DNA from: Liolophura sinensis
Lineage: Eukaryota; Mollusca; Polyplacophora; Chitonida; Chitonidae
DNA: 64,000 bases
Assembly (NCBI RefSeq): GCF_032854445.1
Contig: NC_088307.1
Location: 15,264,017-15,328,016, forward strand
Reading direction: 5' to 3'
Part shown: in pieces, positions 12,001 to 23,500 of the stretch
How positions within the stretch are numbered: position 1 is the first letter of the stretch
Layout of the letters: each line of letters starts with the position of its first letter
Position numbers and translations under genes: made by a program
The notes under the pieces: model-generated
Told to the model about the DNA's origin: nothing
Seen by the model: only the letters and a program-made list of their open reading frames with translations
The model's database searches: none

Positions 12001-15000
12001 AATTGGCAGAATGGTCAAGGCTGCAGGTGGCACATAAGAATGAATACATAATAATGATAATTAAAGCTGTTACATTCCTTGCAGATATACCAGTGTCCAA
12101 CCATCAAGGCCCATTTGAATGTCAAATAAGAAAACACTATGAAAGTAATGCAATGAACCAATTTGTCATGATCAACTATTAAAGTACATAGACAATGGAA
12201 AATTCAACACATTCAACCTGCATGCACAAAATATAACAGTTCTTACAAAACAGGCAACATGGAGAAAAAGGAAGACAAAAATTAAAAATGAGTTCGAACA
12301 CCTCACTAATACAATGCGTCTAGAGCTGAAAACCACCACAGCGTATTAATGGAGTTAGGCCCTGGGGATCACTGCACCTGGTTAAGTATGTACATTTCAG
12401 GTTGTGTGCAATCACCCCACTCTAGAGTCCCATATGGTTTGCCTGGGTTCAGTTCAGTTTTGAGAGCGGGCGAGGACAGAGTGCATGTAGGTGACAGGAA
12501 ATGTTGGGAGGCTATAATAGATGTGAAATTTTGGTCTAAATAGTTAGAAGAAATAAGCGGTGTTGTGTGTTGCTTTCTTTAAAAAAGATCCTCAGTCCAA
12601 AACCATAGGGTACGGTTTGGTAGTTACTTTTCTGCACGGCATCCTAAAACCCGTCTCTCTTCCTTAAGGGCATGTAAGATGTTAACGTGAATAGAAACTG
12701 GAAACCGCGATATTTCTTCAACCGGCCTAATAAGAGTAACATGATTTGGGCTCCTCATGACTCAAGGTACATGTGTGGATAGATATTTTTCGTATATTTC
12801 GCCATGGTGGTGGACTTATATTCCTGATAGCACGGCAGTATGGGGGAATGTAGTTCTTTAGGACTTATTACGTGTATAGTACAGCCCTGTCTTGATTCAT
12901 AAGCTTACCTTGAACATCTCTGCACTTCCCGTGCTGGCTTCATTATACTACTGTTGGCCGCCAAATAATGTGTCTGTCCGTAAACATAGTCGTTTCAGCT
13001 ATGGATTCCTGCTAGGTGTCCCGATGTGTTATCTGTAGTATATCCTCACAAGCATGAAACTAGTACGTGCAAGCTGGATAAATTCAAACTCCAACCGCCA
13101 TCTTTGAATGCATACTCCTCACAGCCCATACAAGGGAGATAACTTCTGACACTACTAGATATTAAACATCTTGTTTAATCCTAACTTTAATTGTTTGAGA
13201 AGTTTTTTAGTGATCATTATGGGTTGCCTCTGGGTCATTACTGGTGAGACTGATCATAAACAACTAGCCCATGTGTGTCAAAGGTCAAACTAGTGTAGTA
13301 GTAGTAGTGGCAGTGATTCTCCTCGCTGTGAGGAGTATGCATTCAAAGATGGCGGTTGGAGTTTGAATTTATCCAGTTTACCCCAGTTTCATCCTTGTCA
13401 GGATTTACTAGGGATGACACATGGGGATACGTATCTGGAATCGATAGTTGGGACGACTATGAGTAAGGACACATTATTTGGCGGCCAACAGTAATGTATT
13501 GAAGCCAGCACAGGAAGCGCACAGGTGTTCCTGGTAGGCTTATGGATCAAGACAGGGCTGTGATAGTATACACAATCAGACTAGAGGGTATGCCCTCGGG
13601 ATTGTTGAGAATTACCCATGATGCATGCAAACAGGGCTGTCTTTACGTGCAAACATTGAAAATTGTCCATTGATAGCTGTGGAGAGGAGGAAGAGTTGTT
13701 CATTTCTCGGTTTGAGTGAAAGGCGGCCGATCTATGGGGCAGGTTACCTGCAGCACATGTATCGTAATATACAGTTACCTCCAAAGTCTATGTTAAATGC
13801 ACAGGCTTACATTTCTATTTCTGAAGTGGTGTCATTTAAATATTTCTAGCGAGAAAACTGCTAGCTCAAATCCGTTGACATGCACGAGACATGTATGTCT
13901 TGGATGGCGCAAGTCTCAGATTTGTAGCTTTCCCAGTTCTTGAGTTACAGGAAATTGAAATTACGTGACTGAAAATTTTTTTGACCTATCTCGAAAAGTT
14001 ACATCACCTGGGTAAATGCGGCGATCAAAACCGAGGCAGTAGATTGTAGAATCAATTCTATTTGAGGAAAGGCCTAGAATATTCCTTGTGTCTTTCCAAA
14101 ATCACTGAAATCTGTTGACTGCTTTTCTTTGCATGATTCCTTCCTAATTTTGCACTATTCTTATTTAGTTCGTAGTGGTTTGTGCTAATCGTTGGTTTGG
14201 AGAAGTGGCACCACGATTATTCACCCGAAACACCCACTGTGGTTGAAGGCTGATATACGAATATCTGTTTCGACACATATTACATTACCAAAGCGGTGGA
14301 AGAAGGGGGATAACTCTAGCCTGGGCTTATCTCCCCTGTTAAGACCTGATTTAAACTAGGGCCAGACATTTCTCTCGGGTCTACATAATGGTATGAATTC
14401 GTATGTGAGATAAACACATCAATGAATATTACATAGGCTCAATAAAATACGAAGGACGCATCATTACAATTATATTTATTTATATATTTGATTGGTGTTT
14501 TACGCCGTACTGAAGAATATTTCACTTATACGACGGCGGCCAGCATTAGGGTTGGTGGAAACCGGGCAGGCTGTTATAATTTATGTTACTAATTATGTTT
14601 GGCCAACATAATGTCATCATCAAGACTACACAGGCTTCAAAAGTGCAAGCTTCATAGAACGGTTTCGATCTAGTATGTTACGTAAGTTCATTTTAACTTC
14701 ATACCGTCTTGTTGTCATAAGGGTTCATCCTTCGCTATAATGGGCTTAGTTGTTGTTAGGCATTGCATACTGGATATCATCGCTGAAAGGTGTGCCATAC
14801 ACTGTATGCATATGTACTCATGCTGGTCTATGCAACACTCATTTGCTATCGTCACAATGACGTATTGGTTCTGTGTGACGTCATATTGCAAGCTACTACA
14901 GCTAACAGACAATGCATATTTCTATTGTGACGCAACATCAGCGTCACAAAGTGTGGGCAGTGCAATAAACAAACGCTGATGCCTCTCAAAATGACAACCA

Positions 15001-15105
15001 TTCCTATTAAAAGCTTATATAGGGGCTTAAGGCAGTTTAGACTATATAAGGCGGGCTTGTACTTACTCGGCTGATGCCTCGGTGGAGCTGTACTTCTTGC
15101 TCCAT
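6161..15105 (-). CDS. Kinase-domain protein with a periodic TQ-motif array (two-exon model)
   Basis: The two-exon model is 15105-15067 joined to 9073-6161, about 983 residues. The long exon opens at an acceptor (TTTTTTTGTTACAG, AG at 9075-9074) in phase 0. The small exon ends at a consensus donor (GTAAGT at 15066-15061), also in phase 0. From N to C terminus there is a basic start, Ser/Thr-rich sequence, an 11-residue repeat array (about residues 202-290), a long low-complexity Gln/Ser-rich middle, and a kinase domain (about 740-983). The kinase has a glycine loop GAGSFGS (751-757), VAIK lysine 776, catalytic Asp 871 in FNDLKCNN, DLG at 891-893 instead of DFG, and an APE-like motif ending at Glu 919. 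Key catalytic residues are present, so activity is plausible. The family is not one I can name. Extra small exons in the 6-kb intron cannot be excluded. Confidence 0.7.
8235..8515 (-). repeat. Protein-level array of nine 11-residue glutamine motifs
   Basis: Within the kinase-gene exon, glutamine codons sit at exactly 33-bp intervals from 8509-8507 down to 8245-8243. The motifs are STQH, AVQA, GIQC, STQA, GVQV, SAQA, STQA, GTQY and STQT. A further TQYD lies 26 residues upstream (glutamine at 8587-8585). The bases between anchors have diverged, so the period is kept at protein level. The motifs resemble the TQT/GIQ anchors of dynein light chain LC8 ligands. Binding is inferred, not shown. Confidence 0.8.
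9225..9425 (+). mobile_element. Second SINE-like interspersed repeat, partial copy
   Basis: This stretch matches 36053-36285 over several blocks: a TTGCTTGGC segment, GCACTGAGAGGTTAGA, CAATGAAAC, GACTGGTT, GCATGATACT and the end block around TGTCACATGACTGAA. The 3' ends both carry TAAAACTCCAAGCATAC or GTTAAACCTCACGCATAC. It therefore belongs to an interspersed family distinct from the main SINE. It lies just 5' of the kinase terminal exon, in the intron. Confidence 0.6.
9656..10268. repeat. 47-bp minisatellite, 13 copies
   Basis: The unit is AACAAATGGTGGGAGCACTG plus ATGAAATAAAGGATATATTCTGTTCTG split at that point, with a strict 47-bp period. Variation is limited to a few sites (CACTG/CATTG, GATAT/GATGT, TTCTG/TTCGG). 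The period is not a multiple of three, yet the minus strand has no stop in any frame, giving overlapping open frames of 251, 197 and 195 codons. It lies in the kinase-gene intron and is treated as non-coding. Confidence 0.95.
10269..11357. other. Anonymous intron sequence
   Basis: Only short unsupported open frames are present, the longest being 108 codons at 10473-10799 (plus strand) with no recognisable motif. I see no repeat or exon. Confidence 0.4.
11358..11615 (+). mobile_element. Full-length tRNA-derived SINE (family A)
   Basis: The head GTGGCTCAGTTGGTTAGCGC fits a pol III A box, and GAGTTCAAGTCC about 65 bp later fits the B box. The body carries TCCTCTCCGGCCGTA and CTGCGGATGGTCGTGGG. 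The 3' end has AAATATTCTTGAGTACGGCG and CACCAATCAAATAAA. No clear target duplication is seen. Confidence 0.9.
11616..12867. other. Anonymous intron sequence
   Basis: There is a 90-codon minus-strand open stretch (11761-12033) without splice support or known motif. I see nothing else. Confidence 0.4.
12868..13577. repeat. Large inverted repeat, arms about 250 bp
   Basis: The left arm (12868-13124) and the reverse complement of the right arm (13326-13577) share long blocks: CTGTGAGGAGTATGCATTCA, AAAGATGGCGGTTGGAGTTT, GACACATTATTTGGCGGCCA and AAGACAGGGCTGT. Identity is about 75-80% by eye, with a 201-bp spacer. It lies in the kinase-gene intron. It may be two inverted copies of one repeat or a decayed foldback element. 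Confidence 0.85.
13578..14470. other. Anonymous intron sequence
   Basis: Open frames of 67 and 74 codons overlap on opposite strands at 13581-13849. Neither has exon signals. I see nothing else. Confidence 0.35.
14471..14575 (-). mobile_element. SINE family A, 3' third only
   Basis: In reverse orientation the stretch shows TTTGATTGGTGTTTTACGCC, GAATATTTCACTTATACGAC and GGCGGCCAGCATTA, the 3' end of the family A SINE. The body and head are missing. Confidence 0.8.
15067..15105 (-). CDS. Proposed first coding exon of the kinase gene
   Basis: The exon encodes MEQEVQLHRGISR (13 codons) and ends in phase 0 at a GTAAGT donor, matching the phase-0 acceptor at 9073. The start has A at -3 and G at +4. 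It lies about 100 bp downstream of the expected start site for the TATA box at 15229-15236. The join across 6 kb is inferred from phase and order only. Confidence 0.5.
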
Positions 15106-15120
15106 AGTCCTAGGATGGTC

Positions 15121-15174
15121 TTAACGCTGTATCATCTTCTCAGCTGGCTGGAATATCACATTAGTCGACTGCAT
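15121..15174 (-). promoter_or_regulatory. Upstream open reading frame in the kinase-gene leader
   Basis: The first ATG downstream of the TATA box (15174-15172) opens a 17-codon frame (MQSTNVIFQPAEKMIQR) ending TAA at 15123-15121, 15 bp before the proposed start codon. Such uORFs commonly reduce translation of the main frame. It depends on the promoter assignment. Confidence 0.4.
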
Positions 15175-15228
15175 CGCTTCCTTAGAAAGAATTGACGTTG
15201 ACTAGAAAGCGTCACGTAAACAAAGGAG

Positions 15229-15236
15229 CTTTTATA
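15229..15236 (-). promoter_or_regulatory. TATA box for the kinase gene
   Basis: The minus strand reads GGAGTATAAAAGCTCC, with a consensus TATAAAAG. Transcription would start about 30 bp downstream, near 15205, ahead of the uORF and the first coding exon. Confidence 0.5.
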
Positions 15237-15239
15237 CTC

Positions 15240-16305
15240 CAAGACTGCCTCATTATCATCACTAGGGAGAATGAGCTGCATCTCTGTTACCATTATTCAG
15301 GTAAAATAATAATCACAGCATAACTAAATTGCACAGTGTGGTTTTTCCTCTTTACTTTTTCATGTAGAGAGCATTTAGCATAGGATTTTGTTCAGAATAG
15401 CAAAGTTCAGAAGTTATTCCATTGTACGGTCCCACGTCCATGTGTAATGGACTCAACCAGATGACGTAACAAACAGTAAACGCTGTTAACGCGGGTAGCG
15501 TGGAGTAAAACGCCTCGGAAGATTCCGTCAGCTTGTTATACGTCATAATAGATGTGACGTCAAATGTGCAACAATTTTTCCATTATGAATTACATTGAAA
15601 ACAATACCACACCGCCTATATATTTAATAAAAGCATTTAACACGGGAGACCTATTTGCTAACTCCAACTCATAAATTTGCGAAAATCTATATACCCGTAG
15701 GATATATTCCAAGGAAGAAATTCAAACTATACACCACATATAAAACCTGCGTTTCCTGCTGTTTTTTCAACAATTTTCTGATTTTCTAACCGATTTCTTC
15801 CTCAGCTTACCTGTACGTGTAGGCCTACCAGTGCAATCTATCCTGTTCCTATAGGTCTATACTTATCATTATTTATCCTCGTTTGTCCAGTGTTCTATAG
15901 GCTATAAACCTCGCCATCAGTTAATCCTCGGACCAAAATTCAATCTGGTGTATTCAAATCGGACTTAAGTGTTAGATTTATTACTCACTTGTCGATTACT
16001 TTGCGAAATACAATGTTCTTTCTATAGGCACCGCCAGCGCATGCCCTATGTTATCAAATGTTCGATCAAGTTCCAATACTAACCGATAAATATAACTATA
16101 ATATTAACAGAGAAGCAGACAGTAAGACTTTTTGTGCTACACGCTTTCTTTTCAGCAACGAGCGGATCTGCCCCTAGGGGGACCAAGAAACGGCAAACAG
16201 TTGAAATCTGGACATATAGGCTTTATGGATGAAAAAATCAGCAACAGAAAACGTTCGTCATGTACCCGAGCACACAGTCGATGCAGTCAGGCGAAATACT
16301 ATACA
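15240..16305. other. Anonymous sequence upstream of the kinase gene
   Basis: This covers the presumed promoter-proximal region. There is a 64-codon open stretch at 15352-15546 (minus strand) without support. I see no repeat. Confidence 0.35.
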
Positions 16306-16494
16306 TCATTTGAGAAGTGAGAGGAACCGCGGTGCATGGCTGAGCAGTCGAAACACGTCTTTGAACATCACTTCGAGATATGGGTACAGTCTCTTACATG
16401 CAGCCTCGGCCAAGCGATCTTCCTCCACTATTCTTTGAGGTATGGTGGTACCAAACACCTGAAATGTCTTCTCCCGCCATCGCCAGCCCAGCAA
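16306..16494 (-). CDS. Unassigned open frame, possible exon
   Basis: The frame ends ...KRLYPYLEVMFKDVFRLLSH and then a basic, leucine-rich tail before TGA. Its mix of charged and aromatic residues is protein-like. A possible acceptor (ACATTTCAG) lies inside at about 16466. No neighbouring exon was found in phase. It may be a fragment of an old gene or mobile element, or chance. Confidence 0.2.
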   Translation of the reverse strand: MLGWRWREKTFQVFGTTIPQRIVEEDRLAEAACKRLYPYLEVMFKDVFRLLSHAPRFLSLLK

Positions 16495-16865
16495 CCCCTA
16501 CCCACACGTACACACACATCCTGCATTGCAACCCATCCATGTGCGAAACAGGAATAAAACTGTTCCACAAAATAGTTATACGTGTACATCTATATTTCCT
16601 TACACAACATCTTTTCAGATATTGGTTCCATTGGACTTAAGCTGGCTAGAACATGTCTCCTGCGATCTAGAAATGTGGGGCTTCCGATACCTTTTTACAC
16701 ACGGCCCCAGGACCCTTCGCCTTGGTTTGCCGTGACAGTCGATCTGTACCTAAGGAAAAGACCCATTCCAAGGCCTATGAAAATGTAGGTCGCAGAGTGA
16801 AAATCTGTTAAATGCCACACCCAGATTATGTAGATCTCTGAAGAAATTTCTTCTGTATCTAGTAA

Positions 16866-17066
<201 letters not shown>

Positions 17067-19436
17067 TATTTTATGTAACATCATCTCTAATGAACTATCC
17101 TATATGATCATTTTGGTAAGTTGTAATGGATTTTAAGCTCTCAAAATAATGTGAAATGGCTTTGGAAGATATGGCTTCAATACGATGGCCCATATACGAC
17201 ATTTTCCCTTTTTCTTGACTTTTGTAATTTTTTCTTAGGATTCCAAATGGGTGAAGGTGAAAAGGTTGTGACTTGTGTCATCCACGCCTTTCTCCGTCAT
17301 GCTCTTACATGTTGTAGTTCATCGTTCTTCTGCCCATTCTACGTCATTTTCCACCTTGGTGTAAACGTTTCCACCCAGGTGAAAACCTAATAAAAAGTTA
17401 CAAAAGTTATTAAGGAAAATGTCGTATATGGACCACCGTATCTCAAAGACCAACTTATAGAAACGAATTGCTTTTGTGGAATTTCTCGGTATAAGAAGAA
17501 AATGGTAGCCATCTGGATACTGACCTTCAAATGGCGACTGAGTATTCTATGCAGTCAAAAGAAATGCATTAAAATCCAAGAAAGTGATTGGTATGTACAA
17601 TCGGTGACTGACTGCAGTACTACTCACACCTCAGTATATATAGTGTATCAACTTGCATGTGTGAAGTACAATAACTGTACATGTGGTGTGCAGTACACGG
17701 CTTAATAGACACACAATAGGCACTAGGCCTATAATCGTTAGATACTTCTATAGATGCATATTTTGGGTGTAGTATTTTAGATTTTATGGTACATTACATT
17801 TTATGAGTCCTCGAAATTATATACCAGAAGACGTTTTCAAATCAAAAATCACGGTTTAGCAGTTGATGTATTAAATCTTACGTCTTTTGTCCAAAGATGT
17901 TTCATTGAATTTTTGCGTAATGTTTTCATTTGGTATAATGACATCTCAGGAACTATAAGGTTCATCTTTTTTTTTCAGTTCTTTAAAGTACCGTGTATGA
18001 AAATTATAGAGGCCTATGGACCTATTGCTGGAATTATGCGAGACATGTAGTCCCCTTATTTAGCCCATATTATTTTTATGCGATTTCCTTACCATTTCAA
18101 ATATCTTATATATCGCGCAGTTTTAACCAAACTTAGCCACGGCGATATGTTTTTATCACCCGAGAAAGTATCTGTTCCGCTGTGACGTGAGGCGTTTCTA
18201 GTTTACCATTTTGCCAGTAGTGTAGAAGTAGTGTTAAATCAGCTGTTTTCCTTCTAATTATACGATATATAACATATAACTTCCATACATGAATTTTTGT
18301 TTTATCTCTTGTACTGCATGATCTCACAGCAGTATGGTTCGAAAGTTGCATGTTAGGCAATTCTTTTATAAGAAAAATAATGTAGTGTATTCGCTGAGAC
18401 AGTAGTGTAGCTGTGTTACTGCGTGAAGTTTGTTCTAACCGCATGCTTGTACACCTGTTGAAAAACAAATTACTCCCCACGCCGATTCCCCAGCATGCCA
18501 CTTGTTCGGAATAATTATGACGTCAATCGAGGCAATGAGTTTTTGGTGTTGAAACCAGGTATATATAATCGGCAAAGTATTATTTCTTTGCAATAATATA
18601 TAGACGTACAACGTATCAATGTGCAGAGCTTGTGCTGTTACGTGAAAATGCAGTTTGGGTAGCAAGTATGACTAATTATGCAGATAGCTGAACACAGACG
18701 ACTGGCTAAAAGAAATAGACTATAACATCAGTCAGACTTTCTGTTAAGATGTGATCATTTTTGGAGTGTTCAGAGCATATTGCCTCTAGTTTTATTATCG
18801 CGCAGATCTCGAAGCTTGCTGTAATTCACTTTTCCACACACAAAAATCACTGGTGTTGTAATCTAACATAACCTCTGTTGTTTCCTTCAACACAGAAAAG
18901 TGTTACCTCCAACACAAACATGCGTTAAATAAATGTGATGTCCACATGATGGTGTTACAAAATAATAAAACACAAGGTTAATTCAACACAAGGTAGATTT
19001 GTTTAAACATTACACGAGACTTACTGGAAAGAACATAAGTTTGTGTTCATATGGTGCAACACAAGTGTTTTTTGTGTACATACCGATTTCAGTATCGTTA
19101 TTCACAGTGCAATATTCATGCGATAACCTAAGGGTCAGGGTCAGTTTAAGTAAACACATAAACACAATGGAAGCAATTATAAATTTTCTCCTGTGAATTT
19201 TACATTTCAAAATTTTATTTACCAACAATGCATTTAAATTCCATTTGGGGTGTGTATTATCTTGTCACATTTAAGCTTTCTGTGTTCTGATTTTTTTCTC
19301 GACTTTTTAGGGAATTTTTTCTAAAGAGTAACTCAAATATGAATGCAGAAATTCTTTCGTCAAAAGAAACAAGGAAGACGCAACGGGTATTTCATTCTCC
19401 TCAGTTGAGATGCTCTCAATCTCAAGCGAAGGAAGA
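17067..19436. other. Anonymous intergenic sequence
   Basis: Only short open frames without splice context are present, the longest 122 codons at 18133-18501 (minus strand). I see no recognisable repeat or exon. Confidence 0.35.
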
Positions 19437-19965
19437 CCGACATTAATTGCTAATATTGTCATTTTCTATCTGCATGCCTATAGAGCGGACATTAATTGCT
19501 GATATTGCCACTTTCTATCTGCATGTCTACAGAGCGGACATAAATTGCCGATATTGTCTCTTTTTTTATCTGCAGAGCCCACATTAATTGCTAATATTGT
19601 CATTTTCTATCTGCATGCCTATAGAGCGGACATTAATTGCTGATATTGCCACTTTCTATCTGCATGTCTACAGAGCGGACATAAATTGCCGATATTGTCT
19701 CTTTTTTTATCTGCAGAGCCCACATTAATTGCTAATATTGCCACTTTCTATCTGCATGTCTACAGAGCGGACATAAATTGCCGATATTGTCTCTTTTTTA
19801 TCTGCAGAGCCCACATTAATTGCTAATATTGTCATTTTCTATCTCCATACCTATAGAGCGGGCATTAATTGCTGATATTGCCACTTTCTATCTGCATGTC
19901 TACAGAGGCGACATTAATTGCTGATATTGTCACTTTCTATCTGCCCATAGAGCCGACATGAATTT
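19437..19965. repeat. 49-bp tandem repeat with a 142-bp higher-order unit
   Basis: Blocks of GACATTAATTGCTGATATTG, TTTCTATCTGCATG and ACAGAGCG recur about every 49 bp. Three variant units together recur after 142 bp (19441 to 19583). Decayed copies continue towards 20240. Confidence 0.85.
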
Positions 19966-20313
19966 CTGAAATATCAGTCTCTCTCGCTCTCGCTATTTAT
20001 ATGTATACATATATGATATGGAGAGGAGACTTCATTCTGCATACAACCGACATCAAATGCTTACACAATATCAACATCTATCGAGAGTCGAGATAATTGC
20101 AGATATTATCACTCTCAATCGATCGCCTGACCCAATTGTACTAATTGCCGACCATGCAATCAGATATTGTCACTTCCTTTCGACCGAAAGCAGGTAATAA
20201 TTGCAGATATTGTCCCTTAGCCCTGGACACTGGAGAGTGACAATCGCAGCTAACCTGACATGCGCAGAAAAATATATTCCCATAAACACTATGTGATCCA
20301 TTAAGCTTCTTTG

Positions 20314-20585
20314 TCATATAACTGCAACGGCTCTGGACAATTTGTCCATTTCAGTTCCATCTCTTGGTGACCACGTGGGAAAGACAATCGTTGGAGTTTT
20401 CAGGACTGACTTGCATGCAATGTTCTGAGTGGAGGGATCTTCTGGGGAGGCCATTCTTTTCCGACTTCCAAAGTAATGGTAGTCTTTAATCTCCTTAAAG
20501 CCGTCTCTACCGCCGGAAAACCACTGTTTCGAAAAACTGTCTCCTCTTGACAACATTGCTCCCTTATCCGCAAATTTGACGTGCT
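20314..20585 (-). CDS. Exon 5 (last) of the MGC-protein gene
   Basis: The acceptor is CTTTATTTCAG at 20586-20588. The first two bases complete a Lys codon with the A that ends exon 4. The frame then reads HVKFADKGAMLSRGDSFSKQ and continues open to TGA at 20316-20314. The exon is rich in Lys, Arg, Ser and Thr-Pro. It has possible nuclear-signal-like or phosphorylation sites (GSRKRMASPED) but no known domain. Confidence 0.7.
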
Positions 20586-23500
20586 CTGAAATAAAGGGAA
20601 ATGGAGAGTCATATACATGTAGACTGGTGCCCTATAAAGTGACCCGGGGGCCTCCGTGTCTCAGTGGGTTAGCGCGCTAGCGCAGCGTAATGACCCAGGA
20701 GCCTCTCACCAATGCGGTCGCTGTGAATTCAAGTCCAGCTCATGCTGGCTTCCTCTCCGGCCGTAAGTGGGAAGGTCTGCCAGTAACCTGCGGATGGTCG
20801 TGGGTTTCCCCTGGGCTGTGCCTGGTTTCCACCCACCATAATGCTGGCCGCCGTCGTATAAGTGAAATATTCTTGAGTACGGCGTAAAACACCAATCAAG
20901 TAAATAAATAAATATAAAGTGACCCACTGCACATTACCAGGTTGGCACAGCGAACTGATAGGCTTTACGGGCCTTCCACTGTAAAATGTCGGTATAGCAG
21001 CATAAGCTACAAATTTGTTTCGGAGCCTCCCTGGCTCAGTTGTTAAAGCGCTAGCGCAGCGTAATGACACAGGAGCCTCACATCAATGCGGCCGCTGTGA
21101 TTTCCAGCTGATGCTGGCTTCCTCTCCGGCCGTACGTCGGAAGGTTTGTCAGCAACCTGCGGATGATCGTCCATTTCTCTCGGGATCTGCCCGATTTCCT
21201 TCCCACCATAATGCTGGCCACCGTCGTATAAGTCGTATAAGTGTAATATTCTTGAGTACGGCGTAAAACACCAATCAAATAAATAAATGCAATGTTGGAT
21301 TCAGCACAGATCAATATCGTAAATCTTGTTAAATCTCGCCTGGAAGTGTTAAGTGATGCAACTTTGCATGATTTTCAGTGGATCTATGACAGCTGGGATG
21401 TATGTGTACTTACTGATTGCTGGTTGGTTAGTTGGGGATGTTGTGCCTGACGTATTCCGTGACGTCGCTCGTGATGTAGCCCGCGTGCTAAGAGAAAGGC
21501 GCTCGTGGTCATCCATCACCCTGGCGGACATAGCCTGAAAATAGAAACATGATTCATTGGTCAGTAGAGTTACATTATAATTAAAAAATAACGAATTGAC
21601 CTATAGGTCAAAAGAATTCTTTCTTTTAGTTTCCAAATGAGCTGATCAGCGTTATCGATTATCGATTTTTGGTGTGTTACGTTATGAACCACTACAGCAA
21701 TATTGTCAAAGGCATGAATACATCAAAATGGTCCCAGTCAAGTCATTGTACTTCGTAACAACTTTCTCTAGGGCTCAGGGGTAAAGGAGTTTTGATTGGC
21801 ATCTTGAAGCTCAAGCATACAGGCCTTGTCATAGAATGCGGCCGCATTGTTGATGAGAACACGTTGGCTATAGTTTCGTTGTACCAATAAAAAGAACTTG
21901 TATCCAACACACTGTTCCTGTCTCAACATGCCAGGCAGTAACATGGACGACTGCCCGTCAGTGAACCGTGTCCAAGGTTCCATATACATCTGTACATATC
22001 GGCCTAAACTCAACCAACCGTAGAGCCTCCTGCAAGGCTGCTAAAGTTTTCATAGGTAATTATTGTGTATAGAATCGAATGTGTAACGCATCTGTGTACA
22101 ATACATATTTATAGGTCTATCCGAGAATAGAGCTTTGACACACCGGAACACTTGGGCATTATATTGGAGCTGTGAAGAATGGGTGGCATGCGCGGACAAG
22201 CATGTGGCATAGCTGACTAGGAATTCCGTTTCAGTTACATGCTTGTGTTCAGCATTCTGTTATAACATCAAAGAGTAACAATGGCTTATACATGTAGTCT
22301 AGCATAAATGAGTAACAGAGTTTTATATCTTCATACGCACAAGTCTGCAGCTGTGCGCTCTAATAAACTGTACCGATTTATCACTAAGAGAATATTATTG
22401 AGTACGGCGTACTCACCAATTAAATAAATATATCACATAAATATTAATAAATGTCACTAAGAGCTATTTCATTAAAGCCTACCTTAGATATCTTCTGAAC
22501 TGACAGTATGGTCTCTTGCAAATCGGTGGCGTGTTTATAGAATATTTCAACTTCTGTTGACTCAACTACATGTTCAAACATACTGTATATGTGCAACATG
22601 CAGTTGTTATCTATATTGTCATAATGAAGGTCACTGTATGTCGGCCTGGGTGTACACATGTACAACGAGAATTCCTGCAAGTATACATGTATGACGAGAA
22701 TTCCTGCGTGTATACATGTATACGACGAAAATTACTGCGTGTATACATGCACGATGCGTATCCCTGCGCGTATACATGTACGATGAGAATTCCTGCCTGT
22801 ATACATGTACGACGGGAATTCTTGCGTGTATACGACGAGAACTACTGCGTGTATACATGCACGACGAGAATTCCTGCGTGTTTACACGTACGATGAGAAT
22901 TACTGCGTGTATACATGTACGACAAGAATTCCCAACATCCTAACAATGTGCACCAGAAAACATTCGAATGTCATATATCATGTCCATCCAGGCTGAAGTG
23001 TTAAATTACAGTTGAGTATAAAGTAAAACTGGTGTCAAAACTGAATCCTAAATACGCTGCTGTGTTTAGTGTAAGCAGGTCACCGAAATAGTCAGAATTC
23101 CATATGAAAACCAGTACCATTAAATGTTAACAACCATCTGCTTTCATAACTAGACTTGATTTCTACAAGATATGAACAGACGACTGGTACATTGCTTACT
23201 TTAAAAAGTTTTCAGCAAAGACTGAAATGAATCTTGATATATATTACATATTATTCACCTCTAAAAGGTTGGACTTGAATTTCTTAAAATGAAATGGGTA
23301 AATGTATATTTTCAATACACCGGTCGCGATAACCGTAATTATTATTTTTACTGAGATGAAGGATTAATCTACACAAGTGCAAGTACTAAGAGAATTCGGA
23401 TGCTGATAGCGACCGTTTTACACACTGTTCGTCACATTCTATTTACTGACCAGTATGCGTATGGGCAAGTCTGCTTAACCACAGTCACGTCAAATGCTGG

